From Agapanthus africanus (Eukaryota; Streptophyta; Magnoliopsida; Asparagales; Amaryllidaceae), in NCBI GenBank assembly GCA_030015575.1, contig JASDDO010000006.1, positions 319,038,361 to 319,102,360 on the forward strand: a stretch of 64,000 nucleotides of DNA, written 5' to 3'. Below the pieces are notes generated by a model. The model saw nothing but the letters and a program-made list of their open reading frames with translations, was not told the DNA's origin and searched no databases. Shown here piece by piece: positions 43,928 through 55,990 of the stretch. Both the position numbers and the translations under genes were made by a program. Each line of letters opens with the position of its first letter. The stretch's first letter is position 1.

Positions 43928-45848
43928 TGATTTATTGTAATTCTCGGATGTGTTTGTAAAAAGCAAGTATCGAATCAATTGTTTTCCGATAACGGTTTTA
44001 TTTGATCGATAATAGTATCTTGTATCGGTATTTAGAAAATTGTATAAAGAACTCACTATCAAAGAATTATATTTGACCGCAATCAACTACGGTGTCAGTT
44101 GTAGATCGTAAGCGAGTGCGGATCGTCCACAGGGATTGTGCGATTCGTTTCTATGTTTAATTTGTTTGAATCGAAAAGTTAATCGAAAAGAAAAGAAAAC
44201 ATGATTCAAGAATTTATCGATTGATTCAGGTGTCACGATGTTTAATCAAGAATCAAGAAACTGATAAACAAACAAGAATCGGGTTTCAATGATATTTCCA
44301 ACCAAAATGTCAAGAATCTAAATGAGGCTCGTAGGAATCGATCGGATCTATAGATGTGATGTAATTTCAAGATTTCGTGTTCTTGTCCTTCGAAGGATTG
44401 ATACTAGATCGATGATAATCGATGAGAGTTAGGGCTTTCTTGATGAAACTAGGGTTTCATCGTTTAACCCTTGTTCTTTCGTAGATATCATTCACATTCT
44501 AGCCTCTAGCAATTTCAAGAAACGATCGTAACTCCCCAATCTCGAGCGATATCAATCAAGAAAGCATCGCAACGAATTGGGTCGTCGATTCTTGAACTTG
44601 CTAGGGTTTACAAAACTCGTAGGATTCAAGAATCGATTTAAGATATATTACATCATCATTCTATTGATCTTCTCGACTCCTCGACGAGCGGAGTATTACT
44701 CAAACATCATCACACAGAAAGCATTCAAGAATTGAAAAGATATCATGATGCAAGAATTTAAAGAAAACAAGATAAAAGAATATCACCTTTTATTTATATC
44801 AACAATTTGATTACAGTCGCTCAAGAACTACAAGAGGAAGAACTAAATTGTCGAATTGGCGTCGCTCGGCTTCGTGAGTCACGGATCGGCTTGGACCACT
44901 TGCTCTGTTGAAGATCGGCTCGGCTCATAAAAGGTTGCAAGGCTTCTTGCTTGATGGGTACTCGGGATCTTGGCTTTTGATTGGAATTAGGGTTAGGGTT
45001 TCACACAAGTCCTCTCACTAGACTTGTGGAAGAAGAAGATGAAGAAAGAGTGAACGGATCTAAATTGGCTAAATGAACTAGTCAAGGATCAAGTCTCTCC
45101 CCTACAAGTGAGCCTAGGGTCTTATTTATAGATCACCCAAACCCTAGGTCTAGGTTTGAATTTACAATTCCCTCCAAAAGTTTGTTGAGGCTTCTAGAAG
45201 GAGTTTGTTAGGCTTAGCTTAGGGTTTAAGCTAGGGTTTAAGAAGAAGTTTCTAGAATACAAGGCTTAGTTTAGTGTAGGAACAAGGGTTTTGCTGATCT
45301 GGCAGAAGCCTCTGGAGTCTTCTGGAGCTTGAAGTACATGAGCTGAATGTGGGCCCTGAATGAAGAATTTTGGTGCAAAGTTTTGGTGCTGACGTGGCAG
45401 ATCCGCCGCGGAACCGCGGCACAAGGCGGCTTAGGCCGCGGTTCCGCGGCCAAGTAGGCTCCTTGGGGCTTGGTTCTCCTGGTGTAGTCTTGGTTTGATA
45501 CTTGGGCCTTTATCTGATATGTTGATTTGTATTTGTCCCTTTGTATTGATACCAGAATTGAAATCATTGAGTTGGCGTAATACTTGATCGGTACCGTATA
45601 AATTGTGGCCTTTCTTCTGGATTTTCCTGCACGGATCTCAAAACAAGTGTTGCGCAATATAGAAATGATGCGATGCCATGAAATGCGGTCAATTTCCTTT
45701 ATAGTGTCGGTTTTATAGTCTTATACATGCAATCTGATATTTTGCGACAGATTTTCTAATATGTGAAATATGAATACCGTACACTTCTAAATGAATGCAA
45801 ATGATGAGGAAATTGCCGGCTGAAATATGCAATATTTTCGACTAATCA
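43928..45848 (-). repeat. Athila LTR, 3' copy (1921 bp)
   Basis: On minus, TGATTAGTCGAAAATATTGC ... CCGAGAATTACAATAAATCA, with TG/CA ends. Contains the paired palindrome at 45400-45454. Confidence 0.95.
45400..45454. repeat. Paired GC-rich palindrome module in Athila LTR (3' copy)
   Basis: Arms CCGCGGAACCGCGGC and GCCGCGGTTCCGCGG are exact reverse complements, separated by ACAAGGCGGCTTAG, so they can form one long stem or two small palindromes. The duplicate is at 55414-55468. Confidence 0.88.
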
Positions 45849-47298
45849 AATTCCCCCAAACTTAATTTCGATCGTCTCGAGCGAACTATTTTATTAAAAA
45901 GAGAAGGAGAAAATAAAGAAAGAGAAAAACTAACTAGCACACTTTCGTAGGCAACACGATTGCACTGAGCACGTGCAACAAGCCTTTAAACCTTTAGGTG
46001 TCCCTAGTAGGAGGAGTGTTGTCTCCTGAGGGTTTTCAGCGGATTGCACCCACAAAATCCAATAATAAAAGAAAGATCATGAATATTACATTTAAAGACA
46101 AGAATTGTAAAAGAAAGACTTTGAAAATTAGGGTTTCCAACTAAGCTAGCTTTTCGGTTGTCATGAGCCCTATCTTAATGGTCATGAAAAGATGTCAGAA
46201 ATCACATCCTCCCTCAATAAAACATCGTCTTATTCTTCATTCCTATCTTTATTCCAAACATCGATCATATCACCCTGCGTGTGTGTAAAGACATCCCTAC
46301 ACCCGGAGAATTCAATTCAAGCTATCATACTCTTGCCCATCAGCCTCAGTACTTTTTAATTAATGAATATTTAGATGAGATTGCTCACACACTTTCATGC
46401 GACCGTTAATACTTCTTGAGGTACTAACCGACCAATTACTCCTGTGCTTGCTTACTTGGTGTATTTTCCTCGTCGTGCACCACCTCAGGCATAGCAGTGA
46501 CTCCTAGACCAGTTGGCCTTAGGGCACTAGGTGAAAAAACACCATCGCTATACATTTTTTTATTGCCCTTGGTGATAACAAAACCAGTGTCCATTTTTCC
46601 CACCACTTTATATTTTCTTTATTCATTTTTTTTTCTTTTTATTTCCTTCATACATCGGCTTTAAGATAAGAGCATTTCAAGGTATCCTCTACTATCCCAG
46701 GCTTTAAGACGTGTGTAAGTGCGAATAGCAGGGTAGCAACGTTCAAAATGTTTGGCTTCCAGAATAGAAACTATTTTTCAGACTTATTTTTATCCTCAGA
46801 TTAGTGATGTCCTTCATCTTACTAACCCTTGGGACAACGGCTCATAACTACTTATTACTAGTTCGTATAAGAAAACTTCTAATTTTCTTAGTTTTCTTAA
46901 ATTTTTTCTAATCTCATGAATGTAATTGTTCACTATCTAAACTTTCATTATCTTATTTATGTACAAAAAGTGTAAATATTAAAATTATTTTTATACTTGG
47001 AAATTTTTAAATTTTTATTGGTTTTGAAATTTTTTCAATTTTTATAGATTTTTAAAGAAATGTTTTGTGCTTATGCAAATGATGCAAAAATAAGCACAAA
47101 CCTCCCCCAAACTTGTTTTCAACAGTGTCCTCACTGTTGCAAATAACTATACCTACAAGAACTGTAAGCCTGGGGGGAATTATTAGTGGGGGCAAAATAT
47201 ATAAGTGAAGAACTTCCCCCAAACTTACTCTTTTCACTTACCTTCATTCAAAAGATGATGCAGTGATATACTGGACATGAAGGTGAGACGGAGGAATT
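45849..47298 (-). other. Athila noncoding region between pol and 3' LTR
   Basis: The polypurine tract (AAGTTTGGGGGAATT on minus, 45849-45863) precedes the LTR. The rest, about 1.4 kb, has no env-like ORF or other credible ORF. It is strongly similar to 5108-6538 of G1 even though the LTRs of the two elements have diverged. Confidence 0.75.
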
Positions 47299-49854
47299 TT
47301 AATCCAAATAAACTGGCTCTTGTAAGAACAAGAGCTCCTCCGTGGGGTCAGTGGAAAAATACGGCTTAAGTCTATGTCCATTCACTTTGAAAACGGTGCC
47401 GTTTTTAACATTTTCTACTTCTACTGCCCCGTGCGGGTATACAGACCGCACAACAAAAGGTCCCTTCCATCGAGATCGGAGCTTACCCGCGTGAAGGTGT
47501 AATCGTGAATCATAAAGAAGGACTTGTTGACCAGGTGAAAATGTTTTCTTCAAAATGTTTTTATCGTGAAAAACCTTAGTCCTATTCTTTGTGATTACAG
47601 CGTTATCATAAGCTTCATCGCGGAGTTCGCTTAGCTCATTAATTTGCAGCTTCCGAAAGTTGCAAGCAAGGTTTAGATCAAAATTTATTTCTTTTATAGC
47701 CCACAATGTTTTATGCTTTATCTCGACGGGTAAATGACATGCTTTCCCAAACACTATCCTATATGGAGACATTCCTAGGTCGGTTTTATATGCAGTTCTG
47801 AATGCCCAAAGAGCATCCGTCAGTTTGGTCGACCAGTCTTTTCTATTTTTAGCAACAGTCTTCTCCAGGATAAGTTTGATTTGTCTGTTTGAGATTTCAG
47901 CCTGCCCGCTTGTTTGGGGATGATAGGGTGTAAAAAGTCGGTGGTTGATTGAGTATTTTCGCATCAGAGTCTCAAAAGATCTGTTGCAGAAATGTGTCCC
48001 ATTATCGCTAATAATAGCGCGTGGGTGTCCAAATCGCGAAAAGATATTCTCTTTTAAGAACTTAATGACAACTTTCTTGTCATTAGTGCGACATGGAATG
48101 GCTTCTACCCACTTTGAGACATAATCAACCACCAGCAGTATGTACAAATTCCCAAAGGAGTTGGGAAAAGGACCCATAAAATCAATGCCCCAAACATCGA
48201 ATATTTCAACAACCAGAATGGGTTGCTGAGGCATTTCATTTCTCCGGGAGATTCTACCCGTATACTGACATTGTGTACAGGTTTTGCAATACTCAAATGC
48301 GTCCTTGAATAAGGTCGGCCAATAAAATCCACATTGCAAAACCTTCTCCGCTGTCTTTCTAGGACCGAAGTGACCCCCACAGGCCTGATCATGACAAAAT
48401 GAAAGAACACTCTTGAACTCTTCATTCGGGACACACCGGCGAATGATCTGATCAGGACAATATTTAAACAGATAGGGTTCATCCCAGTAAAAGTGTTTTA
48501 CTTGGGATAGAAAACGGTATTTGTCCTGTTTTGACCAATCACTGGGTATCAGTCCCGTGGCATGATAGTGCACAATATCCCTGAACCATGGTTCATTGGA
48601 TACGCACAAGAGTTGTTCGTCAGGGAACGAATCATTAATCGGCAGGGTCACAGGGGAAGAAGAGATGCGTGAAAGATGGTCAGCTACTACGTTTTCACAT
48701 CCTTTCTTATCTTTGATAACAAGATCGAATTCTTGTAACAGAAGGATCCAACGTATTAGTCGACATTTTGCATCTTTCTTTGCCAGAAGATGTTTTAAAG
48801 CGGAATGGTCAGTATACACAACTATAGGTGAGCCAATTAAGTAAGGCCTGAATTTTTCTAATGCAAATACAACCGCTAAAAGTTCCTTTTCGGTGGTTGT
48901 ATAATTGATTTGCGCATCATTCAGGGTCTTACTTGCATAGTATATCACGTGTGGCATCTTTTCGATGTGCTGTCCTAAGACTGCACCTACTGCAAAATCA
49001 AATGCGTCACACATCAGCTCAAAGGGGTAGTCCCAGTTTGGTGATGATAAAACGGGGGCTGAAGTGAGTGAGTGTTTAAGTGAGTCGAAAGCTGTCTCGC
49101 AGTCCGAGTCAAAATGGAAGGTCGTATCTTTGACCAGGAGAAGAGTTAAAGGTCTAGCAATTTTGCTAAAGTCCTTAATGAATCTCCTATAAAAGCCCGC
49201 ATGGCCAAGGAAAGATCGAATATCTTTGACGCTTTTGGGATGAGGGAGGTTTTGAATGACATCTATTTTAGCTCTGTCAACCTCAATGCCTTTCTGTGAA
49301 ATAACATGTCCAAGTACAATTCCTTCTTGGACCATAAAATGGTATTTTTCCCAGTTCAATGTCAAGTTCTTCTCTTTGCAACGAGTAAGAACAGCGTCCA
49401 GATTCGATAGGCAATCAGAAAAAGAGTCTCCAAAAATCGAGAAATCGTCCATAAAGATCTCCAGAAAATTCTCTACCATATCAGAGAATATCCCCATCAT
49501 ACACCGCTGAAAGGTAGCGGGAGCATTGCATAGCCCAAAGGGCATGCGACTGTAAGCAAAGGTACCAAAAGGACAAGTAAAAGTGGTTTTATCTTGATCC
49601 TTTTTGGCGATGGGGACCTGATTGTAGCCTGAGTATCCGTCCATAAAACAATAATACTCTCGTCCCGCTAAGCGTTCCAGCATTTGATCAATGAATGGTA
49701 GAGGAAAGTGGTCTTTCCTCGTGGCAGCATTGAGTTTTCTATAATCAATACATACACGCCACCCAGTTTGGGTGCGTGTCTGAATCAACTCATTTGCCTC
49801 ATTGGTAATTACAGTGATGCCGGATTTCTTAGGAACGACATGTATAGGACTCAC
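47299..49854 (-). CDS. Athila pol: reverse transcriptase, RNase H, integrase
   Basis: 851 residues. RT palm with 'FMDD' at 134-137 and the '[10 protein letters not shown]' and '[13 protein letters not shown]' motifs. RNase H at about 275-400 with Asp 283 and Asp 349 ('YTDHS'). An HHCC zinc region about 488-530 ('CKTCTQC'). Integrase core with Asp 558 ('WGIDF'), Asp 617 ('ISDNGTHF') and Glu 653 ('GQAEISNRQ'). A C-terminal domain includes the '[18 protein letters not shown]' motif. The residues match the Athila branch closely. It copies element RNA into DNA and inserts it. The N-terminal part of RT lies at the end of the preceding gag-pro ORF, so the two form one polyprotein in the family. The open frame here looks whole. 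Confidence 0.95.
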   Translation of the reverse strand: MSPIHVVPKKSGITVITNEANELIQTRTQTGWRVCIDYRKLNAATRKDHFPLPFIDQMLERLAGREYYCFMDGYSGYNQVPIAKKDQDKTTFTCPFGTFAYSRMPFGLCNAPATFQRCMMGIFSDMVENFLEIFMDDFSIFGDSFSDCLSNLDAVLTRCKEKNLTLNWEKYHFMVQEGIVLGHVISQKGIEVDRAKIDVIQNLPHPKSVKDIRSFLGHAGFYRRFIKDFSKIARPLTLLLVKDTTFHFDSDCETAFDSLKHSLTSAPVLSSPNWDYPFELMCDAFDFAVGAVLGQHIEKMPHVIYYASKTLNDAQINYTTTEKELLAVVFALEKFRPYLIGSPIVVYTDHSALKHLLAKKDAKCRLIRWILLLQEFDLVIKDKKGCENVVADHLSRISSSPVTLPINDSFPDEQLLCVSNEPWFRDIVHYHATGLIPSDWSKQDKYRFLSQVKHFYWDEPYLFKYCPDQIIRRCVPNEEFKSVLSFCHDQACGGHFGPRKTAEKVLQCGFYWPTLFKDAFEYCKTCTQCQYTGRISRRNEMPQQPILVVEIFDVWGIDFMGPFPNSFGNLYILLVVDYVSKWVEAIPCRTNDKKVVIKFLKENIFSRFGHPRAIISDNGTHFCNRSFETLMRKYSINHRLFTPYHPQTSGQAEISNRQIKLILEKTVAKNRKDWSTKLTDALWAFRTAYKTDLGMSPYRIVFGKACHLPVEIKHKTLWAIKEINFDLNLACNFRKLQINELSELRDEAYDNAVITKNRTKVFHDKNILKKTFSPGQQVLLYDSRLHLHAGKLRSRWKGPFVVRSVYPHGAVEVENVKNGTVFKVNGHRLKPYFSTDPTEELLFLQEPVYLD

Positions 49855-49857
49855 CCA

Positions 49858-52830
49858 CTAGCTATCGGAGATGGGGTATATAATACCATTATCTAAGCAT
49901 TTGACGATCTCTTTCATCACTGCTTCCTTCATGACGGGATTCAACCGTCTCTGTGGTTCTCGGGTTGGTCTGGCATCATCCATCACATGTATATGATGTT
50001 CAACTATCAAGGGACTAATCCCTTTGATGTCCGCCATACTCCAACCAAACGCCTCTTTGTTAGATCTCAATACCGATAAAAGTGCATTTTCTTGCTCTGA
50101 TGCAAGAGAAGTGGATATGATAACCGGTAAAGACTCATTCTCACCTAGATATGCATATTTAAGGTGAGAAGGTAAAATTTTGAGATCTAACTCAGGCGGA
50201 GAAATGATAGAAGGAGGGATCATTGAGTGATTTTTGGATTTACAAAGAAGCTCATAGCCTGTGAAAAATACAGACTCGGGTGGAGAAAAGTCAGAAGTGC
50301 AGGACTCAAGTGTAGGTAAAGTGTCCTCACTAAGATCATGTGTGAAATCAAACAGAGATGTGGTAATCTCATCGAGATCAGTAAAGCAAAGTTCCTCGGC
50401 TCCACAACTATCGGGAGCGATCTCATGGACAGAGCACACATCTAAAATATGAGCAGAGGGTTCTGATGGCTGACTTCCAACTTTGTAGATGTTTAGTTCA
50501 ATGGTCATATTTCCAAATGATAAGTTCATTGAACCATTTCTACAGTTTATAACAGCGTTGGAAGTGGCAAGGAAAGGACGACCCAGAATCACCGGAATTT
50601 GGCCCCGGGGGTTTGCTACAGGATGTGTGTCGAGCACAATGAAGTCTACAGGGAAAACAAATTCCCCGACCTTTATCAACACATCCTCTAATTCACCCCT
50701 TGGTTTGGTGATAGATCGGTCTGCCATCTGGAGAGTGCAGTGAGCAGGTTTCAGCTTTCCAATCCCTAATTGCTCATAGACAGAATAAGGGAGCAGGTTA
50801 ACACTTGCGCCAAGGTCTAAAAGAGCACGATTTATATTTTTACCCCCAATCGAAATCGATATTGTAGGACATCCTGGGTCCTTACGTTTCTTTGGTAGCT
50901 GGGGTATAAAAGCAGTGCTAATATTATTAGACATGAAGACCTTCTTCGGCACTTGAGTCTTCCTCTTCCTAGTGCACAAGTCCTTAAGAATTTTCGCATA
51001 AGCGGGGACTTGTTGAATCGCATCTAGGAGAGGGATATTGATGTTAACCTGTTTGAACATTTCCAAAATTTTCTCCATATGAGGACTCGTTCTATTAGCT
51101 CTTAACCGATTCGGGTAAGGAGCTTTCGCAATAAGCGCAGGGTCCATCACAGGAGAAGGAAGAGGGGGTAGACGCGGTCCCAAAAGAGGTGTGGGGACCG
51201 TCTGTGGAGAACTAGAAGGGCTATACTGAGGTGTCGAGCCTAATGGGAAATGGAGAATAGGCTCTCGAGAAGATGGTGTGGTAGAAGAAGAAGGATCAGA
51301 AGGAGAAGTGTGTGTGTGTGGAAAGGTCTCAGCCGAGGTGTTGATATGATTTTCAGTATCATCAATACCTTCCCCGACATGATTGTTCAGCACTCTTCCC
51401 GATCTCAACGTTGTGATGGCATTTACATTGTAATGCCCAGGATTCTGTAGGGGTTGAGAGGGAAGTTTCCCTTTTTCTCTCGCACTCATTTCGGCTTTAA
51501 GTCGTGCGATTTCAGCTTCCATCGTTCTGATACTCTCAGCTTGTGACGCTGAGTTTTTCTTTATCTCACCGACGGAAGATCTAACCTCAGCCAAAACCTC
51601 TATGAAATTTGACAAAAGTGATTTCATGGTTTGAGTGAATTGAGAGAACTCGTCAGAACAGGTCATAGGATTAGACTGTGTAGGAGTGTTGACCTGATTT
51701 TGGAAATTTTGTGACTGATAGGGGTGCTGAGTGAGTTGAAGGGGTTGCTGTTGTGGTGGAGGAAGAGCCCTTTGAAAATTATTCGTGTTTGGAACCGTGT
51801 TTTGAGATTGGTTTTGGTTCCAAGCGAAATTCGGGTGATTCCTCCAACCCTGATTGTACGTGGAAGAATAAGGATCGTTTCGAGGTCTTTGAAATGCGGC
51901 ATTAGAATGCTCGTGACCTTGAAACGCAGAGTTTAATGGACATTCTTCCATTAAATGAGACGGATCCGAACAGCACCCACAAACAGTTTTGGGGAGCGAC
52001 ACTGGGTTTAGGGAGGCTGCTGCAAATTTGTGTTCCATAGCGTCGAGCTTCTTTTGCATTGCTGCCATTTCAGCTCGAACACCTATGGACACATCTATTT
52101 GGTATACGCCACCCCTATTCAATGGTTGGGTTCCACTCTCCCACTGTAGTGATTTTTCAGCGAACTCTTCTAAATACTTCCAAGCTTCCCCATCATCTTT
52201 GGTCATAAAAGTACCTTGACACATGTTTTCAAGGCTCTGTTTAGTGCTTGGGTTAATGCCCTCATAAATGATTCGGCAAAGCTCCCATCTCGGGATACCA
52301 TGATGAGGACACTGAACCAATAGATCCTTGAAACGTTCAAAGCATTTAGAAAATGGTTCAGTAGGGAGCTGGGCAAATTGATTCAGTTCGCTACGGATTC
52401 GAGCTGTCTTTTGTATTGGGTAAAATTTCTTAAGGAATGCAGCGACGAATTCTTCCCAATTCGTAATAGAGTGTGCGGTAGTGTTATATAGCCACTTCTC
52501 GGCTATATCGCACAATGTAAATGGAAGAAGTCGTAGACGCATTGCATCCACTGAAATTTGTGACGTACCCATCATTGCGCATACGTTTTCAAATTTGGTA
52601 ATGAAAACGTAAGCGTCCTCAGTCTCGAGTCCGTAGAATTTGGGTAAAAGATTGATATACTGGGGCTTAATCTCAAAGTTATCCCCGTTGGCTGGTGGTG
52701 TGGATAAGCAGGTCGAAAGAGGACCTCGAATAGGGTAGCACCTCTCCTGGAGAGAGATGCGGGGTGGATTCTGCGCACCAACGGACGGCGGCAGATTAGG
52801 GTTAAAGAAGTTCGATGGATTCGGATCCAT
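49858..52830 (-). CDS. Athila gag-protease (with RT N-terminal end)
   Basis: 990 residues from the ATG at 52830; homology with G1 suggests the family start lies about 40 codons upstream (GWTRDSSARLVRV is encoded there). Capsid-type gag domain at about residues 50-215 ('AYVFITKFENVCAMMGTSQ', 'WEEFVAAFLKKFYP'), zinc knuckle CGCCSDPSHLMEEC near 290, a proline/serine-rich linker, and retropepsin with the 'ALLDLGASVNLLP' active site near 660. The acidic C-terminal region leads into the RT N-terminus ('DDARPTREPQRRLNPVM'). It makes structural protein and maturation protease. The open frame itself looks whole. Confidence 0.92.
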   Translation of the reverse strand: MDPNPSNFFNPNLPPSVGAQNPPRISLQERCYPIRGPLSTCLSTPPANGDNFEIKPQYINLLPKFYGLETEDAYVFITKFENVCAMMGTSQISVDAMRLRLLPFTLCDIAEKWLYNTTAHSITNWEEFVAAFLKKFYPIQKTARIRSELNQFAQLPTEPFSKCFERFKDLLVQCPHHGIPRWELCRIIYEGINPSTKQSLENMCQGTFMTKDDGEAWKYLEEFAEKSLQWESGTQPLNRGGVYQIDVSIGVRAEMAAMQKKLDAMEHKFAAASLNPVSLPKTVCGCCSDPSHLMEECPLNSAFQGHEHSNAAFQRPRNDPYSSTYNQGWRNHPNFAWNQNQSQNTVPNTNNFQRALPPPQQQPLQLTQHPYQSQNFQNQVNTPTQSNPMTCSDEFSQFTQTMKSLLSNFIEVLAEVRSSVGEIKKNSASQAESIRTMEAEIARLKAEMSAREKGKLPSQPLQNPGHYNVNAITTLRSGRVLNNHVGEGIDDTENHINTSAETFPHTHTSPSDPSSSTTPSSREPILHFPLGSTPQYSPSSSPQTVPTPLLGPRLPPLPSPVMDPALIAKAPYPNRLRANRTSPHMEKILEMFKQVNINIPLLDAIQQVPAYAKILKDLCTRKRKTQVPKKVFMSNNISTAFIPQLPKKRKDPGCPTISISIGGKNINRALLDLGASVNLLPYSVYEQLGIGKLKPAHCTLQMADRSITKPRGELEDVLIKVGEFVFPVDFIVLDTHPVANPRGQIPVILGRPFLATSNAVINCRNGSMNLSFGNMTIELNIYKVGSQPSEPSAHILDVCSVHEIAPDSCGAEELCFTDLDEITTSLFDFTHDLSEDTLPTLESCTSDFSPPESVFFTGYELLCKSKNHSMIPPSIISPPELDLKILPSHLKYAYLGENESLPVIISTSLASEQENALLSVLRSNKEAFGWSMADIKGISPLIVEHHIHVMDDARPTREPQRRLNPVMKEAVMKEIVKCLDNGIIYPISDS

Positions 52831-53941
52831 CGGTGTGGGTGTGGTAGTGGGTAAAGGAAAGGTAAATGGAGAAATATCGACTTCGGAGTCGATAAAGGGT
52901 ACGCGGACTAAACGGGCACTAGAATCCCGTGTCCAGCCTATCTTGCACTAAAAAGGGTTAGTACAAGTGGCAGCGTTGACTTATAATTAGGGGTAATTGA
53001 AGTGAATGCGGTGTTTGCTTTGAAAAAGGGACGGATTTTTGAAAAAATGATGCGACAAAACAAATGCAGCACACAAACCCTAGAATCTAGTGGTCACCTA
53101 GGTCCGGCTCTAGACCGCTCCTAACTGCCAAAAGACAAGTCGCTGGATAGAATCCTCCACTGCCTCTTTGTCCCCCTGTGGCCGGATAAGTGCCAGGTAA
53201 GTGGGAAGGTACTCCACTACGTAAGTAGTGGGCCTAATTAAAAACCACTAGCCTTAGACACACTCGCCTTAGGCACCACAAGAAAACGCGGATAAGCAAT
53301 GAATTACCCACGGCCTTCTCTTGTCCTAATTGAGCGCGACAGTCCTTAGAGTCTTCTCTAGATTTCTTTTAGTTAATGTGGGTCAATGCGGATGCAAGTT
53401 TTATGATTTTCGGGGCCTAGGAAGGGTAATGAAATCCCCACCTAATTTGGATTTGGCCGTGCCCCTTAATTTCCGTATTTAGAATGCAAACAACCAAGAA
53501 ACAAAATCACGCACAATTTTAATTTTGCTTTTGCGGCGCTGCGATTATTTGCAAAGAAAGCTGCAGAAAATTTTCAGTTGGAGCTAAAAAGAGGAGAGAG
53601 GAGAAGGTAAGAATTCACCTGAAGCAAAAAATTTTCAGAGATCCCCCAAGCCTGCCGCGTTTCCGCCGCAATTGGGCACTTAGGTCGCGCTTCCGCGGTT
53701 GGGTAGTGAGAACACTGCACCAAACTTTTTCAGGGAGCTTCTGTAGACTCCCTCTGCTCTCTGGTATTTTCCAAAAAAATTCTTCAATTTCCAAACAGCT
53801 CCAGATTTCCTTGCAATGAACCACAACAAATCGTTTAGGGTTTGCACGAATTTTGATCTCAAAATAACAATGGAATAATTCTTTCAATTCAAACTATAAT
53901 ATGAAACGAATTAGCGCGCGATCCCCGGCAACGGCGCCATT
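52831..53941 (-). other. Athila leader with primer site
   Basis: A leader of about 1.1 kb containing the beginning of the gag homology near 52950, a GC-rich paired motif at 53653-53700 (two CGCG...TTCCGC arms) and the primer site at 53922-53939. Otherwise noncoding as far as I can see. Confidence 0.8.
53922..53939 (-). promoter_or_regulatory. Primer-binding site, Asp-tRNA type (Athila)
   Basis: TGGCGCCGTTGCCGGGGA on minus, two bases from the LTR edge at 53942. Confidence 0.92.
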
Positions 53942-55862
53942 TGATTTATTGTAATTCTCGGATGTGTTTGTAAAAAGAAAGTATCGAATCAATTGTTTCC
54001 CGATAACGGTTTTATTTGATCGATAATAGTATCTTGTATCGGTATTTAGAAAATTGTATAAAGAACTCACTATCAAAGAATTATATTTGACCGCAATCAA
54101 CTACGGTGTCAGTTGTAGATCGTAAGCGAGTGCGGATCGTCCACAGGGATTGTGCGATTCGTTTCTATGTTTAATTTGTTTGAATCGAAAAGTTAATCGA
54201 AAAGAAAAGAAAACATGATTCAAGAATTTATCGATTGATTCAGGTGTCACGATGTTTAATCAAGAATCAAGAAACTGATAAACAAACAAGAATCGGGTTT
54301 CAATGATATTTCCAACCAAAATGTCAAGAATCTAAATGAGGCTCGTAGGAATCGATCGGATCTATAGATGTGATGTAATTTCAAGATTTCATGTTCTTGT
54401 CCTTCGAAGGATTGATACTAGATCGATGATGATCGATGAGAGTTAGGGCTTTCTTGATGAAACTAGGGTTTCATCGTTTAACCCTTGTTCTTTCGTAGAT
54501 ATCATTCACATTCTAGCCTCTAGCAATTTCAAGAAACGATCGTAACTCCCCAATCTCGAGCGATATCAATCAAGAAAGTATCGCAACGAATTGGGTCGTC
54601 GATTCTTGAACTTGCTAGGGTTTACAAAACTCGTAGGATTCAAGAATCGATTTAAGATATATTACATCATCATTCTATTGATCTTCTCGACTCCTCGACG
54701 AGCGGAGTATTACTCAAACATCATCACACAGAAAGCATTCAAGAATTGAAAAGATATCATGATGCAAGAATTTAAAGAAAACAAGATAAAAGAATATCAC
54801 CTTTTATTTATATCAACAATTTGATTACAGTCGCTCAAGAACTACAAGAGGAAGAACTAAATTGTCGAATTGGCGTCGCTCGGCTTCGTGAGTCGCGGAT
54901 CGGCTTGGACCACTTGCTCTGTTGAAGATCGGCTCGGCTCATAAAAGGTTGCAAGGCTTCTTGCTTGATGGGTACTCGGGATCTTGGCTTTTGATTGGAA
55001 TTAGGGTTAGGGTTTCACACAAGTTCTCTCACTAGACTTGTGGAAGAAGAAGATGAAGAAAGAGTGAACGGATATAAATTGTCTAAATGAACTAGTCAAG
55101 GATCAAGTCTCTCCCCTACAAGTGAGCCTAGGGTCTTATTTATAGATCACCCAAACCCTAGGTCTAGGTTTGAATTTACAATTCCCTCCAAAAGTTTGTT
55201 GAGGCTTCTAGAAGGAGTTTGTTAGGCTTAGCTTAGGGTTTAAGCTAGGGTTTAAGAAGAAGTTTTTAGAATACAAGGCTTAGTTTAGTGTAGGAACAAG
55301 GGTTTTGCTGATCTGGCAGAAGCCTCTGGAGTCTTCTGGAGCTTGAAGTACATGAGCTGAATGTGGGCCCTGAATGAAGAATTTTGGTGCAAAGTTTTGG
55401 TGCTGACGTGGCAGATCCGCCGCGGAACCGCGGCACAAGGCGGCTTAGGCCGCGGTTCCGCGGCCAAGTAGGCTCCTTGGGGCTTGGTTCTCCTGGTGTA
55501 GTCTTGGTTTGATACTTGGGCCTTTATCTGATATGTTGATTTGTATTTGTCCCTTTGTATTGATACCAGAATTGAAATCATTGAGTTGGCGTAATACTTG
55601 ATCGGTACCGTATAAATTGTGGCCTTTCTTCTGGATTTTCCTGCACAGATCTCAAAACAAGTGTTGCGCAATATAGAAATGATGCGATGCCATGAAATGC
55701 GGTCAATTTCCTTTATAGTGTCGGTTTTATAATCTTATACATGCAATCTGATATTTTGCGACAGATTTGCTAATATGTGAAATATGAATACCGTACACTT
55801 CTAAATGAATGCAAATGATGAGGAAATTGCCGGCTGAAATATGCAATATTTTCGACTAATCA
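53942..55862 (-). repeat. Athila LTR, 5' copy (1921 bp)
   Basis: Same length and ends as the 3' copy. It carries the promoter for the element; contains the paired palindrome at 55414-55468. Confidence 0.95.
55414..55468. repeat. Paired GC-rich palindrome module in Athila LTR (5' copy)
   Basis: Identical to 45400-45454. Confidence 0.88.
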
Positions 55863-55990
55863 CCCGGCGCCAAGCGCCCCACGTGCCCCTCACGTGGGCG
55901 CTAATAAAATAAAGAGTGTTCTGCACTAAGTGGTTGGCGCCCAGCGCCCTACGTGCCCCTCACGTGGGCGCTGTTTAACATAAAGCGCTC
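55863..55990 (+). repeat. G-box tandem repeat of about 70 bp in C's LTR, right part
   Basis: Continues the array at 43783-43927 after the Athila element; 'CACGTGCCCCTCACGTGGG' occurs twice. The first five bases are the duplicated target. Confidence 0.85.

Larger units (their letters stand above)
43928..55862 (-). mobile_element. Athila-lineage Ty3/gypsy element, nearly whole (11,935 bp)
   Basis: Two LTRs of exactly 1921 bp, a primer site, leader, gag-pro ORF, RT-RNase H-integrase ORF and polypurine tract. Perfect target duplication CCCGG (43923-43927 and 55863-55867). I count about a dozen LTR differences by eye (about 0.7 per cent), which at a rice-type rate of 1.3e-8 per site per year would be roughly a quarter of a million years; the rate is an assumption. 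It looks whole apart from about one break. No env-like ORF is present. Confidence 0.95.

Noticed and set aside
44985-45002. TTAGGGTTAGGGTTT as a telomere-like repeat
   Set aside because: Only two units inside an Athila LTR (also at the second LTR); too short for an interstitial telomere tract.
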